In this document: positions 38,579 to 48,423 of the stretch, one piece after another
How the letters are laid out: each line of letters opens with the position of its first letter
Numbering within the stretch: position 1 is the stretch's first letter
Source: Nocardia transvalensis NBRC 15921
Lineage (GTDB): Bacteria > Actinomycetota > Actinomycetes > Mycobacteriales > Mycobacteriaceae
Length of the DNA: 64,000 nucleotides
Assembly: GCF_000308875.1 (NCBI RefSeq)
Contig: NZ_BAGL01000002.1
Span: forward strand, 248,001-312,000
Reading direction: 5' to 3'
Notes under the pieces: model-generated
Database searches by the model: none
The model's input: the letters and a program-made list of their open reading frames with translations, nothing else
What the model was told of the DNA's origin: nothing
Made by a program: the position numbers and the translations under genes

Positions 38579-41500
38579 TCAGCCGCGCGGCTTCACCAAG
38601 GGGAACGGCAGGGTTTCCCGGATGCTGCGGCCGGTGATCAACATGACCACGCGGTCCACGCCGACGCCCAGGCCGCCGGTCGGTGGCATGGCGAACTCCA
38701 GCGCCTGCAGGAAGTCCTCGTCCAGCTCCATCGCCTCCGGATCGCCGCCGGCGGCGAGCATGGACTGCTCGGTGAGGCGGCGGCGCTGTTCGAGCGGGTT
38801 GGTCAGCTCGCTGTAGGCGGTGCCCAGTTCGACGCCCCAGGCCACCAGATCCCACCGTTCGGCCACGCCCGCGACGCTGCGATGGGCGCGGGTGAGCGGC
38901 GAGACCGAGGTGGGGAAGTCGATGTAGAACGTGGGTTCCTCGGTGCGGTCCTCCACCAGGTGCTCGTACATCTCCAGCACGATCTGCCCGGCGTCCCAGC
39001 CGAACTGGTAGGGCACATCGGCCTTCTCGCACAGCGTGCGCAGCCGGTCGACATCGGTGTCGGGGGTGACCGTCTCGCCGATGGCCGCGGAGATGGCGCC
39101 GTGCACGGTCTTCACCGGCCAGTCACCGGAGATGTCGACCTCCTTCAGCGTGCCGTCCGGCCCGGGACGCAGCGCGACGCACCGTCCGTTGGCGGCGACG
39201 GCGGCCGCCTGGACGAGCTGGCGGCAGGCGTGCATCATCCGCTCGTAATCGCTGTGCGCCTCATAGGCTTCCAGGATCGTGAACTCCGGATTGTGGCTGT
39301 AGTCCACGCCCTCGTTGCGGAACACCCGGCCCAGTTCGAACACCTTCTCCATCCCGCCGACGCAGAGCCGCTTCAGATACAGCTCGGGCGCGATGCGCAG
39401 GTACAGGTCGAGGTCGTAGGCGTTGATGTGGGTGGTGAACGGCGCGGCGTTGGCCCCGCCGTGCACCTGCTGCAGCACGGGCGTCTCGACCTCGAGGAAT
39501 CCCCAGTCGCTCAACGTGTCCCGCAGCGACCGCACCACCGCGCTGCGCTTGGCGAGCAGCTCGCGGGCCTCGGGGTTGATCGCCATGTCGACATAGCGCT
39601 GCCGCACCCGCGCCTCGGGATCCGACAGGCCCCGCCACTTGTCCGGCAGCGGGTGCAGGCATTTGCCGATCATCCGCCAGTCCTGCGCGAGCAGCGACAG
39701 CTCGCCGCGACGGCTGTGCCCGACCTGGCCGGAGACCTCGATCAGATCACCGAGATCGAAGTACTCGTCGAAGTCGGCGGCGCGCTCGGCGCCCACCCGG
39801 CCGCGATCGATGACCAGCTGGATATCGGCCGACCAGTCGCGCAGCACCGCGAAGATGACGCCGCCGTAATCGCGAATCCGCAACAGCCGCCCGCACACTC
39901 GCACCGTGGTGCCCTTGGGCGAGCGCCGCGCGGCGGCGACGGTGTGGGTCGGGGGATAGGCGACCGGGTAGACGTCCACGCCGCTCGCCTCGAGACGGCG
40001 CACCTTGTCCATCCGGACGCGCACCTGTTCGGGACGGCGGCCGTTGGTCTGCTCCAGTTCCTCCGCGGGCAGTTCGGGCGGGCTGCCGTCGGCGTGCAGG
40101 CCGGTCATGGTCGCCGGGACGGCCGAGTGGAGACCGGTGTGCGCCATGGCATCCGGCTGTTTGCCGAAGCGCGGCAGGAAGCCCTCGGCGAGCGCGCTGG
40201 CCATCGCGACGCGCGGCAGCTGGCGGCGATCCTCGAAGAGGAAGAACCGGGGCACCCACTGCGGCTGGTACTTCACGTTGGACCGGTACAGCGCCTCGAG
40301 CTGCCACCAGCGCGAGAAGAACATGAGCACGCTGCGCCACAACCGCAGCACCGGCCCCGCGCCGATGCGGCCGCCCTCCTCGAACACCGAGCGGAACACC
40401 GCGAAGTTCAGCGACACCCGCGTGATGCCGTACTGGCCCGAGGACAGCGCCAGCTGCGAGATCATCAACTCCATGATCCCGTTGGGCCCCTTGGGATCGC
40501 GGCGCATCACATCCAGCGAGACGCCCGTGCGACCCCACGGCACCAGCGACAGCATGCCCCACACCCGGCCCTCCGCGTCGACCGCCTCGACCAGCAGGCT
40601 GTCGCCGTCCAGCGGATCGCCGAGGCGGCCCAGGGCCATCGAGAAGCCGCGCTCGGTCTCGGTGTCGCGCCAGGTGTCCGCGCGGCGGGTCATCTGCGCG
40701 CGCTCGTCCGGGGTGAGTTCGTTGTGACGGCGGATGCGGACGGTGAACCCCTGCTTGCGCAACCGGTTCGAGGCCTGGCGGACCTGCTTCATCTCCGGAC
40801 CGGCCAGCGAGAACTGACGGGTGTCGAGGATGGCCTCGTCGCCCAGCCGCAGCGCGGACAGTCCCGCGCGCCGATAGGCCGTCGCGCCGAATTCGCCGGC
40901 GCCCATCACGGCGGGCGCCCAGCCGTACTGGTCGGCCAGCCGTAACCAGGCGTCGATCGCCTGCGGCCAGGCCTCGCGCATGCCGATGGGATCGCCGGAG
41001 GCCAGGCACACCCCGAGTTCCACGCGATAGGTGACCGCCGCCTTGCCGCTGGGCGCGAAGACCACCGCCTTGTCGCGGCGGGTGGCGAAGTAGCCCAGCG
41101 AATCCTCGACATCCGACCGTTCCAGCAGGCCGCGCAGCGCCGATTCGTCCGTTCCGGTCATGGCATTCTCGGCCCGCTGCGAGCGGAACAGCACGATCAC
41201 CGCGGCCATCAGGGCCACGAAGCCGAAGAAGCCCAGCAGCAGGTTGACCAGATGGGGCGGATGGCCGTCGAAGTTGTCGTTGCTGACCAGGATCGCCGCG
41301 GTCACCCGCGAGACGGCCCACAGCGGGCGCTCGGCGCCGCGCGGCAGGCTCCCGGGGAACACCTCGACCAGCGCCCAGCCGACCAGGCAGCCGATCACCA
41401 GGCCGCCGACCAGGACGCCCAGCGCGGTCCAGGCCGCGCCGCGGCGCACGTGCGTGTAGAACTCCGACCACGCGGCGATCAGCAGCCCGATGACCGCGGC

Positions 41501-41950
41501 GTGCACGATCAGCGCGACCAGGTCGTTGACGTCGCCCTCGGAGGCGAATTCGAGCGCGTTGGCGACGCCCAGCAGCGTCAGATAACCGACCAGCAGCCAC
41601 CAGGCCACGCGCTTGCGGCTGGCGGTGGCGCCCGCGAGCAGGCCGATGATGAGCGCCCACACGAGGCTGGTGTCGGGGGCGTCGAAGTAATAGGTGTCCA
41701 GGTAGCGGCGGGGGACCTGGGTGATGAAACGCAGGCCGGGGGAGATGCTCCACAACGCGCACAGAGCGGCGAAGACGCCCAGGACGAGCCCTACGATATG
41801 CGGTACCTCGCGCAGCCGCCCGTGGCCGCGATGCGGCACCTCCGGGGACCGCGGTCTGTGCTCGGTGTCCTGGTGTTGCCGGTCCTGCGTCGAAGTCACC
41901 GCATCAGTGTGATCGCTGACCGGGCTCGTGCACAGAACATGGACGGGCAT
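38579..41950 (-). CDS. lysX: Bifunctional lysylphosphatidylglycerol synthetase/lysyl-tRNA synthetase LysX
   Basis: Up to 1123 residues. The N-terminal part has six or more transmembrane helices ([20 protein letters not shown] onwards), then an MprF-like aminoacyl transferase domain ([39 protein letters not shown]). The C-terminal half is a class II LysRS with an OB fold ([20 protein letters not shown]) and catalytic blocks [20 protein letters not shown] and [17 protein letters not shown]. LysX charges tRNA with lysine and transfers it to phosphatidylglycerol, lowering surface charge and resisting cationic peptides. ATG 41950 or GTG 41899 could start it. Confidence 0.96.
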   Translation of the reverse strand: MPVHVLCTSPVSDHTDAVTSTQDRQHQDTEHRPRSPEVPHRGHGRLREVPHIVGLVLGVFAALCALWSISPGLRFITQVPRRYLDTYYFDAPDTSLVWALIIGLLAGATASRKRVAWWLLVGYLTLLGVANALEFASEGDVNDLVALIVHAAVIGLLIAAWSEFYTHVRRGAAWTALGVLVGGLVIGCLVGWALVEVFPGSLPRGAERPLWAVSRVTAAILVSNDNFDGHPPHLVNLLLGFFGFVALMAAVIVLFRSQRAENAMTGTDESALRGLLERSDVEDSLGYFATRRDKAVVFAPSGKAAVTYRVELGVCLASGDPIGMREAWPQAIDAWLRLADQYGWAPAVMGAGEFGATAYRRAGLSALRLGDEAILDTRQFSLAGPEMKQVRQASNRLRKQGFTVRIRRHNELTPDERAQMTRRADTWRDTETERGFSMALGRLGDPLDGDSLLVEAVDAEGRVWGMLSLVPWGRTGVSLDVMRRDPKGPNGIMELMISQLALSSGQYGITRVSLNFAVFRSVFEEGGRIGAGPVLRLWRSVLMFFSRWWQLEALYRSNVKYQPQWVPRFFLFEDRRQLPRVAMASALAEGFLPRFGKQPDAMAHTGLHSAVPATMTGLHADGSPPELPAEELEQTNGRRPEQVRVRMDKVRRLEASGVDVYPVAYPPTHTVAAARRSPKGTTVRVCGRLLRIRDYGGVIFAVLRDWSADIQLVIDRGRVGAERAADFDEYFDLGDLIEVSGQVGHSRRGELSLLAQDWRMIGKCLHPLPDKWRGLSDPEARVRQRYVDMAINPEARELLAKRSAVVRSLRDTLSDWGFLEVETPVLQQVHGGANAAPFTTHINAYDLDLYLRIAPELYLKRLCVGGMEKVFELGRVFRNEGVDYSHNPEFTILEAYEAHSDYERMMHACRQLVQAAAVAANGRCVALRPGPDGTLKEVDISGDWPVKTVHGAISAAIGETVTPDTDVDRLRTLCEKADVPYQFGWDAGQIVLEMYEHLVEDRTEEPTFYIDFPTSVSPLTRAHRSVAGVAERWDLVAWGVELGTAYSELTNPLEQRRRLTEQSMLAAGGDPEAMELDEDFLQALEFAMPPTGGLGVGVDRVVMLITGRSIRETLPFPLVKPRG

Positions 41951-42019
41951 GTCCGTTCACCGGCCGGGGTCGCGGGGGCCGGTGCGGCCCGCCGGGCGCG
42001 ACGGGTAATGATGTACCCC

Positions 42020-42241
42020 ATGTCGGATCCAGTCGATGTGCCGATCGATGACGATGTCATACGGCTCGGACAATTCCTGAAGCTGGCCAACCTGATCGAG
42101 AGCGGCTCGGAGGCGAAGACCGTGATCGCGGCCGGTCTCGTGCGGGTCAACGACGAGGTCGAACTACGCCGCGGCAGGCAGCTGCAGCACGGCGATGTCG
42201 TCACTCTCGCCGGACACCGGGCGCGGGTCGCGAACGGCTGA
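42020..42241 (+). CDS. S4-domain RNA-binding protein
   Basis: 73 residues: a single S4 domain (IRLGQFLKLANLIESGSEAKTVIAAGLVRVNDEVELRRGRQLQHGD), as in the YbcJ/YaaA group of small ribosome- or RNA-associated proteins. ATG 42020 or the in-frame ATG 42011 could start it. It is divergent from lysX and convergent with rraA, with a 3-bp gap. Confidence 0.9.
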   Translation: MSDPVDVPIDDDVIRLGQFLKLANLIESGSEAKTVIAAGLVRVNDEVELRRGRQLQHGDVVTLAGHRARVANG

Positions 42242-42244
42242 CCC

Positions 42245-42730
42245 TCACTCCGCCCGCACGACGACGCCGTCGGCGTCGCTGTAGAGCATCTCGCCCGGGA
42301 CGAAGGTCACACCGCCGAATTCGACCGGCACATCGCGCTCGCCGGATCCGGTCTGCGTGCTCTTGCGCGGGTTGGTGCCCAGCGCCTTCAGGCCGATATC
42401 GAGCGTGCGCAGGATCGCCGAATCGCGGACAGCGCCGTTGACGACGACCCCGGCCCAGCCGTTGTCCACGCCGCGACCGGCGATGATGTCGCCGACCAGC
42501 GCCGTGTGCACGCTCGCGCCGCCGTCGACGACCAGGACCCGGCCCTCGCCCGGTTCGCCCAGCGTCTGCTTGACCAGCAGGTTGTCCTGGAAGCAGCGGA
42601 TCGTGACGATCCGTCCGGCAAAGGTCTCGCGGCCGCCCAGCTGCCTGAATTGGGTGTCGCAGCTGCGGATGTCGGGGCCGATCTCGTCGGCGAGGTCTGC
42701 GGTCGCTACCGGATTGGCTGAGTCGGTCAC
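42245..42730 (-). CDS. rraA: RraA-like protein (RNase E regulator / HMG aldolase family)
   Basis: 161 residues, the family length. Blocks: [63 protein letters not shown] (ligand-binding G-x-R-D) and [15 protein letters not shown]. Members inhibit RNase E or act as 4-hydroxy-4-methyl-2-oxoglutarate aldolase; the AVRD signature fits both. GTG 42730 was chosen over ATG 42766 by length. Confidence 0.92.
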   Translation of the reverse strand: MTDSANPVATADLADEIGPDIRSCDTQFRQLGGRETFAGRIVTIRCFQDNLLVKQTLGEPGEGRVLVVDGGASVHTALVGDIIAGRGVDNGWAGVVVNGAVRDSAILRTLDIGLKALGTNPRKSTQTGSGERDVPVEFGGVTFVPGEMLYSDADGVVVRAE

Positions 42731-42772
42731 GCCCGCCAGCTTGCCATGGCCCGCTCGCCTCGCCACGAGGGG

Positions 42773-43714
42773 TCAGGCCGTGACCGACAGCGTCGCCGCC
42801 AGGCCGAAGACCAGCGCCATCACCACCACCTCGAAAATCGCTCGGCGCAGCGAGGATTCGGCCGTCATCCGGTGGTCGCCCGCGAGCGGCACCCAGCGCC
42901 GGCGCCACCACCAGCCGAGCATCAGCAGTCCGGCCAGCAGTGCCGTCTTGGCCAGCAGGATGCGCCCGTACCCGGTATCGATCAGCGGTGTGAGGCCGCC
43001 CAGCCGGATCAGCCCGTTGCACACGCCCGTCACCGTGACCGCCGCGAGCGCCGGAAGCGCCCACGCCGAATACCGGGGCAGCACCGCCGCCCACTCGCCG
43101 CGGGTGCGCGTGACCAGGGCCAGTGCGGACAGCAGCCCGAACCACACCGCGGCGGCCAGCGCGTGCCCGGCGGCCAGCACCGAGCCGAACGCCTGCTGCG
43201 ACATGTGCCCGGTGATCGGCCGCAGTACCAGCGCGACCGCCGCGAAGACCAGGACGAGATCGGTGGTGGCGTGCCGCGGTCGCCGGTAGGCCAGTACGCC
43301 GTAGCCGGTGATCGCGCAGGTGCCGATCAGGATCGCGATACCCACCTGGCCGCCGCTCACGTGCGCCAGGTAATCGCCGAACTGGCCGACTCCCAGCCGC
43401 GTCACGCCGACGCCGACCACCTGCGCCGCCTCGCAGCCGAGCACCGCGAGTTCCGTCGCCGCCCATACCCCGCCGATCCCGGCCAGCAGCCGCCACGGCG
43501 GGAGCAGCCGCTCGTGCAGGCGGGGCAGGGCGGCCAGGCCGAGCACCGTGGCCCCGGCGCAGTCGGCCAGCGCGCGCACGGGCGCCTCGGCCTGCACCGG
43601 ATCCGGCGCCGCCAGCGCCCACGCCAGCGCGACGCCGAGCAGTGCCGCGGGGACGACCAGCACCAGCGCCGACCGCAGGGCGGTCGAACTGCCGCCGGTC
43701 GCCGCTCTGCTCAC
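42773..43714 (-). CDS. CopD-family copper transport membrane protein
   Basis: 313 residues with about eight transmembrane helices and conserved membrane His residues (HVSGGQVGIAI, RPITGHMSQQAF, LAAGHALAAAVWFGLL), as in CopD/YcnJ copper importers. Start GTG 43714 overlaps the CopC stop by 4 nt, so the pair is coupled. Expected to bring copper into the cytoplasm from CopC. Confidence 0.92.
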   Translation of the reverse strand: MSRAATGGSSTALRSALVLVVPAALLGVALAWALAAPDPVQAEAPVRALADCAGATVLGLAALPRLHERLLPPWRLLAGIGGVWAATELAVLGCEAAQVVGVGVTRLGVGQFGDYLAHVSGGQVGIAILIGTCAITGYGVLAYRRPRHATTDLVLVFAAVALVLRPITGHMSQQAFGSVLAAGHALAAAVWFGLLSALALVTRTRGEWAAVLPRYSAWALPALAAVTVTGVCNGLIRLGGLTPLIDTGYGRILLAKTALLAGLLMLGWWWRRRWVPLAGDHRMTAESSLRRAIFEVVVMALVFGLAATLSVTA

Positions 43715-44250
43715 TGTCGCTTGCGGGCGCTTCCGCGGCCGAGCAGCAATACCGCCAGGACGCCACCCAGGATCACGACCGCCGCCACGATGAACACCCA
43801 GACCGGGATGCCGCCGGAGTCGCCGCCGCCGGAATCGCTCGCCGCACCGGCCTTCGGCCCTGGCGTGCCGTTACCGGGTGTGGTGAGTGTGAAGGTGCGG
43901 GTGCCGCTGACCGGATGGCCGTCCGCGGACGTCACCCGGTAGGCGATCGTGTACTGCCCGGCGGGGCCGAGCGCGCCCACCTCCACGCTGACGGTGGGCC
44001 CGTCCACCTGGGGCTGGCCCTTGTCCCACCGGTTCCCGTCCGGGCCGACCACGGTCAGCGACGGGAAGCTGGGCTGCAGGTTCTCGTTGAAGGTGATCGC
44101 GACCCGGGCCGGGCCCGCGTCGAGCTGCGCGCCGTCGGCCGGGTCGGTGGACACGACCGCCGAATGCGCGGCCGCCGGGCCCGCGGTCAGCGTCGCGAGG
44201 CCGGTGAGCAGCAGCGCGGTCAGCAGGCCACCGGCCAGCCGCCGGATCAC
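43711..44250 (-). CDS. CopC-domain copper-binding protein
   Basis: 179 residues: signal peptide (LAGGLLTALLLTGLATLTAGPAAA) cut just before HSAVVSTDPADGA, so the mature N-terminal His can bind Cu(II) as in CopC. A CopC beta-sandwich (AITFNENLQPSFPSLTVVGP; YTIAYRVTSADGHPVSGTRTF with the second metal His) is followed by a C-terminal membrane anchor (PVWVFIVAAVVILGGVLAVLLL). Coupled by GTGA overlaps to YcnI upstream and CopD downstream. Confidence 0.94.
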   Translation of the reverse strand: MIRRLAGGLLTALLLTGLATLTAGPAAAHSAVVSTDPADGAQLDAGPARVAITFNENLQPSFPSLTVVGPDGNRWDKGQPQVDGPTVSVEVGALGPAGQYTIAYRVTSADGHPVSGTRTFTLTTPGNGTPGPKAGAASDSGGGDSGGIPVWVFIVAAVVILGGVLAVLLLGRGSARKRQ

Positions 44251-44891
44251 GAGCGCCGTCCCCGGACGAGGGCGCCCAGGCCGAGCAGCGCGCCGATCGC
44301 GCCGAGGGCCAGGCCGATACCGCCGAGCCACCGGGCGGTGTCGTCGCTCTCCGATTCGGAGGCGGCGGCGGACGAGGCGTGGTCGTCCCCGGAACCGGCC
44401 GCCGCGAGCGTGAGTTCGGGGGCGGGGTGTTCGGGCTCCGAGCCGTCCGGGCCCATCGGCTGGTTCCAGTCGACGATCTTGCCGTCGCTGTAGGTCTGGG
44501 CGGCCGGGAAGCTCACCGTGTCCTGTTTCGGCAGCGGGCCGGTGGACAGGACGAAGCGCTGGAACTGGCCCGGCGCCACACCGGGATTGCCGGGTTCGGC
44601 GGTCCAGGTGACGGCGACGGCCAGGTTCTTGTCGTTCTTGTCGATCGAGGACGTCCAGCCGGGCATGGGCTCGGTGCGGGCCGAGACCAGCTCGGGCAGT
44701 GTCACTTTCAGCTTGGTGGTGGCGGCGGTCGCCGATTCGGTCGGCACCTTGAAGGTGACGACGGCGTAGCCGCCCTGCGCGGCGCCGGGCGCGTCGGCCG
44801 TGACGTGTGCGGCGGCGGTGCCGGTGGCGAGCAGGGCCAGCCCGGCCGCGGCGCCCGCCGCGACGAGGGCGCGCGAGATCGCAGGAGACAT
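44247..44891 (-). CDS. YcnI family (DUF1775) copper-associated membrane protein
   Basis: 214 residues: signal peptide (MSPAISRALVAAGAAAGLALLAT) ending at HVTADAPGAAQGGYAVVTFKVPTESA, again exposing an N-terminal His, as in YcnI, which binds Cu(II) through a histidine brace with Trp (TYSDGKIVDWNQP contains the conserved Trp). A C-terminal helix (GGIGLALGAIGALLGLGALV) anchors it. AGAAAG precedes ATG 44891. It heads the copper operon. Confidence 0.93.
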   Translation of the reverse strand: MSPAISRALVAAGAAAGLALLATGTAAAHVTADAPGAAQGGYAVVTFKVPTESATAATTKLKVTLPELVSARTEPMPGWTSSIDKNDKNLAVAVTWTAEPGNPGVAPGQFQRFVLSTGPLPKQDTVSFPAAQTYSDGKIVDWNQPMGPDGSEPEHPAPELTLAAAGSGDDHASSAAASESESDDTARWLGGIGLALGAIGALLGLGALVRGRRS

Positions 44892-44928
44892 GGGAGATCT
44901 TTCTCTGTCGAGGGTGGGGTGTCGGGGG

Positions 44929-45549
44929 TCAGGCCGGCACCGGTGGCGCGCGGGGTGCGATCGCGCCGAGACGGAGAAAGGAATCCGTGCGTGCCGCGGT
45001 ATCCGGCCGCCGGATCGCGCGGGCGGGCAACTCGGGTAGCGGGTGACTTCGGAGGGCCCGAACGGTCTGCGAGACAAGGTCGTACAGCCGACCGGCCGCG
45101 GCGATCAGCACCGCGCACAGCAGTGCCGCGAGCGAGTGGGCGAGCGCCATCCACCCGGTGGGCAGGTGCACGCCGCCGACGAGAACGTCTGTCACATGGG
45201 CCGAGTGCCTGCTCACGCCGCCGTGATCGTGACCGGGAGTTCCGGCCAGCACGGCATGTCCGGCCAGCTGTCCACTGGCCAGCACCGCGAAAAGTGCCGC
45301 CCGGCGGCGTAATCCGGCCCTCGGCGGGAGTAGCCCGACCGCTGTCCCGCCCACGACGGCAATGAGCAGCAGCAGCGTCAGCGCGGTCGAATCCGGGAAT
45401 CCGCCACCGGCCCACCCGTGTGCGGCCACCACGAGCGTCATGACCGCCGCGCCGGTGAGTACACCGCCGGGCCCGCGCGTCGCGAATCCGCTACCGCCCC
45501 GGCCTGATTCGGGACCTGGACGATCGCGTCCGATGGGTCGATGACCCAT
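44929..45549 (-). CDS. Membrane protein upstream of the copper genes
   Basis: 206 residues from ATG 45549, with four to five hydrophobic segments (AAVMTLVVAAHGWAGGG, ALTLLLLIAVVGGTAVGLLP, ALFAVLASGQLAGHAVL, GWMALAHSLAALLCAVLI) and a His-rich loop (GHDHGGVSRHSAHV) that could bind metal. The position 37 bp before ycnI suggests membership of the copper operon. No family name is certain. Confidence 0.75.
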   Translation of the reverse strand: MGHRPIGRDRPGPESGRGGSGFATRGPGGVLTGAAVMTLVVAAHGWAGGGFPDSTALTLLLLIAVVGGTAVGLLPPRAGLRRRAALFAVLASGQLAGHAVLAGTPGHDHGGVSRHSAHVTDVLVGGVHLPTGWMALAHSLAALLCAVLIAAAGRLYDLVSQTVRALRSHPLPELPARAIRRPDTAARTDSFLRLGAIAPRAPPVPA

Positions 45550-45600
45550 GGAACGGGAACGCGACCGGCCGGGGTGGTGCATGAACGTGGGGTCTGAGTC

Positions 45601-46245
45601 TCAGCGCACGCCGAGGCGCGCGAGGATATCGGCCTCGATGCCGGACAGCTCGGTGGAGATGGAGGTGTGGACCGCGCGGCGGCGCTGCGGCGGCATCTGC
45701 TCGGCGGTGCGGACCGCGGCGGTCAGGCTGTCGAGGCGTTCGCGGGTGGCGGCGACGAACTTCGCGCCCTCGGCGTCGTCCTTACCGGTCTTGCCGGCGA
45801 TCTCGGTGAGCGCGCCCTCGGCGTTGGCGACGCGCGCCTGCAGTTTGGCGCCGTGCCCGCTGAAGTCGGTGAGCTGATCGAGGCCGATGCCCAGGCGGTG
45901 GGCGCGGCGGGTGTCGATCTGCCCGCGGATGAACGTCGCGGCGCGGTAGGCCAGCGGGGCCAGCACCGGGACGAGTACCCGGGCCACGCCCAGGTACTTC
46001 TTGACCTGTCCGGCCGTCAGCAGGTCGCGGTCGGCCTTCGCGGCCACCTTCTCCGCGGCCTTCTCCTCCGCCTTCAGCGTCGCGATCTGCTGCTTGGCCA
46101 CATCGCGCTGGGTGCGGGCGTCGGCGCGGTCGCGCTTGCGCTCGTTGCGGGCGCCGAGCTTGGCCTCCATGGCGGCCTTGTGCTTGAGGGCTTTCGCCTC
46201 GGCCTTGCGGTCCGCCCGCTTGTTGCGCTTGGTGAACAACCCCAT
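45601..46245 (-). CDS. DUF6474 family protein
   Basis: 214 residues. A strongly basic, charged N-terminal helix (MGLFTKRNKRADRKAEAKAL, then KLGARNERKRDRADARTQRD) is followed by a short hydrophobic segment (YLGVARVLVPVLAPLAYRAA) and a C-terminal helical domain (TELSGIEADILARLGVR). Found in mycolata genomes; function unknown. ATG 46245 gives the usual MGLFTKRNK start. Confidence 0.78.
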   Translation of the reverse strand: MGLFTKRNKRADRKAEAKALKHKAAMEAKLGARNERKRDRADARTQRDVAKQQIATLKAEEKAAEKVAAKADRDLLTAGQVKKYLGVARVLVPVLAPLAYRAATFIRGQIDTRRAHRLGIGLDQLTDFSGHGAKLQARVANAEGALTEIAGKTGKDDAEGAKFVAATRERLDSLTAAVRTAEQMPPQRRRAVHTSISTELSGIEADILARLGVR

Positions 46246-46568
46246 GAATAAGGCCCTCTCCGACATGCTGGTTCGCGCAGGCAGCCGCTACCTGCCGTGT
46301 ATTCCGGTGCACACACAGTTTGCGCCAACCCTAACTTGTTCCCGCGGGCCTCCGCGCGGGCACGCTGAGTTCGGGTCGCGGTGGTCGTGTTCGCACAGCG
46401 GATCGGTAGGCCGCTGTGTTCGGGTCGTAGACGAGCCACGTTCGCTGTGCCGGTCGGGTGGCCGCTGTGTTCGGGTCGTGGTCGCGGTAACGACCGGTGG
46501 GCCGATCCGAGACCGGGGTGTGCGGTGCGGTTCACGAGTGTGTCGGGGGTCTGGACCATACTGCTTAC
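46246..46568. other. 323-bp intergenic region with tandem repeats
   Basis: Divergent promoter region between DUF6474 and the RecB-like nuclease. Holds the repeat at 46363-46490 and otherwise no supported gene. Confidence 0.6.
46363..46490. repeat. Tandem repeat of about 50 bp, 2.6 copies
   Basis: Units start at 46363, 46412 and 46463 with the core CGCTGTGTTCGGGTCGTGG (first copy CGCTGAGTTCGGGTCGCGG). Steps are 49 and 51 bp. The plus strand is rich in G and T. Confidence 0.75.
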
Positions 46569-48413
46569 GTGTACTCGGGCAGCGGCGACCGCAACGGTCG
46601 CGACGACGACGGCGGGAGCGCCCCACGGCGGGTGGCCGCGGTGCGCGACGGCGCCGCCGCGACCGCGGGCGCCGAGGGGGGCTCCGCGCGGGCGGTCGCC
46701 CCGGGGGCCGGTCGTGAGATACCTTCCGCCGCAAGCGGATCCACCAGCGGCCGGGCCGCGTACGTCGACGCGCGGGCGCTGATCGGCTGCCGCCACCGGC
46801 TGCATCTGGAGGCGACGCATCCCGGCCTGCTGACGGGCGTGGCCGAGGACGCGGGGGTCCAGCAGCGCCGCGAGGCGGCCGCGGCGCACCGCGAGCGCGT
46901 GCGCGACACCCTCGTGGCCGCGGATCCGGAGCACTGGGTCGTGATCGACCCGGCGCAACCGGCGTCCGAGCGGGCCGCCGCCACGCTGCGCGCCTGCGCG
47001 GCAGGCGCCCGGCACATCTGGGGCGCGCTGCTGCCGCAGGAGCCCGATACGGGCCGCCGCGGCGGCTCGGAGATCCTGCTGCTCGATCCGGACCGCGGCG
47101 GCTACCTCCCGGTCATCGTGGTCAATCACAAGGTCACCGACCCGCGCCAGCCCGACCCGGCCGACTTCCACCCCCTCACCTCGGACCTCTACCGCTGGAA
47201 ACCGCTGCCCGACAAGCACGTCCGCGTCCGCGCCCAGCCGCGCGACCAGCAGCGCCTGGCCCACCTGTACCGGATGCTGCAGCGCCACGGCCTGGCCAGC
47301 CCGGCCGTGGCCGGCGGCGCGATCGGTTACCACTTCGACCGGATCCTGGTCCACGACCTGGCCCCGATCCTCGACGACTACGACCTGCGCTACGCCGACC
47401 GCATCGCGGTGGTCCGCGGCGAACTGCCCACCGTCCCGTCCAAGGTGCCCGAATGCCGCCGCTGCCCCTGGTGGAGCCGGTCGGTGCCCGGTCCGGACGG
47501 TGATCTCCCCAGCTGCGAGCGTTGGCTGACCACGCATCGCGACGTCAGCCTCGTCGCGCCCGGTTCGCGCGCCGAACTCCTGCGCCGCCACGGCGTCGAG
47601 ACCATCGAGGACCTGGCCGGCTGGACCGGCGACGACCCCGACGACTGGCAGTACGAGCCGTTCGCCGAGACCGTGGTCACCGCGCGCGCCTGGATCTCCG
47701 GCGCGCCCCTGGTCCGCCGCTTCGACCAGGTGCGGGTGCAGCGCGCCGACGTCGAGGTGGACGTGGATCTGGAGAGCTACCAGGAGTACGGCGCCTACCT
47801 GTGGGGCACCCTGCTCGACGGCGTGTACCGCCCGTTCGTCACCTGGGACCCGCTGCCCACCGACGACGAGGCCCGCTCGTTCGCGGAGTTCTGGGTCTGG
47901 CTGATGGGCGTGCGCGCCGAGGCCCACGCGGCGGGGAGAAGCTTTGCCGCGTACTGCTATTCGCGCACGGCCGAGGACAAGTGGCTGTACGAGTCGGCGC
48001 GCCGGTTCGCCGGTATGCCGGGCGTCCCCACCGAGGACCAGATCCGCGATTTCGTCGACGGCCCCGACTGGGTCGACATGTTCCAGGCGGTCTCCGAGCA
48101 GTTCATCTGCCCGAACGGCAAGGGCCTCAAGAAGATCGCGCCCGTGGCCGGATTCTCCTGGCGCGATCCGGAGGCCGGCGGCGAGGCGTCGATGAGCTGG
48201 TACCGCCAGGCGGTCGGCTACGACGGTGAATGCGATCTCACCCAGCGCACCCGCCTGCTCGAGTACAACGAGGACGACGTGCGCGCCACCCTCGCCCTGC
48301 GCGAGTGGATGGCCCCGAGCCGCCCCGGCGGTCGCAGCGCCGAGGCCGAGGTCCCGGCCATGTCCGACTTCCGAGAGCAGAGCCCCGTGCCGGCTCCGTC
48401 GCGGCCGTCGTAA
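46569..48413 (+). CDS. TM0106-family RecB-like nuclease
   Basis: 614 residues. The N-terminal PD-(D/E)XK-like part starts YVDARALIGCRHRLHLEATHP and runs to a Cys-rich block (ECRRCPWWSR, SCERW) that may hold an iron-sulfur cluster, as in Cas4/AddB-type nucleases. The C-terminal half is RNase H-like with acidic residues (DVEVDVDLESYQEYGAYLWG; EYNEDDVRATLALREWM). The family is uncharacterised, with presumed DNA repair or RNA cleavage. GTG 46569 is the best start. Its stop is 10 bp before htpG. Confidence 0.88.
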   Translation: MYSGSGDRNGRDDDGGSAPRRVAAVRDGAAATAGAEGGSARAVAPGAGREIPSAASGSTSGRAAYVDARALIGCRHRLHLEATHPGLLTGVAEDAGVQQRREAAAAHRERVRDTLVAADPEHWVVIDPAQPASERAAATLRACAAGARHIWGALLPQEPDTGRRGGSEILLLDPDRGGYLPVIVVNHKVTDPRQPDPADFHPLTSDLYRWKPLPDKHVRVRAQPRDQQRLAHLYRMLQRHGLASPAVAGGAIGYHFDRILVHDLAPILDDYDLRYADRIAVVRGELPTVPSKVPECRRCPWWSRSVPGPDGDLPSCERWLTTHRDVSLVAPGSRAELLRRHGVETIEDLAGWTGDDPDDWQYEPFAETVVTARAWISGAPLVRRFDQVRVQRADVEVDVDLESYQEYGAYLWGTLLDGVYRPFVTWDPLPTDDEARSFAEFWVWLMGVRAEAHAAGRSFAAYCYSRTAEDKWLYESARRFAGMPGVPTEDQIRDFVDGPDWVDMFQAVSEQFICPNGKGLKKIAPVAGFSWRDPEAGGEASMSWYRQAVGYDGECDLTQRTRLLEYNEDDVRATLALREWMAPSRPGGRSAEAEVPAMSDFREQSPVPAPSRPS

Positions 48414-48423
48414 AATTTCCGAC

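Noticed and set aside
37385..40945. A 1186-residue plus-strand frame over lysX and the histidine phosphatase
   Set aside because: Shadow of lysX; no domain signatures.
46363..46490. CRISPR-like array
   Set aside because: Only 2.6 contiguous units with no conserved-repeat/unique-spacer pattern and no cas genes.
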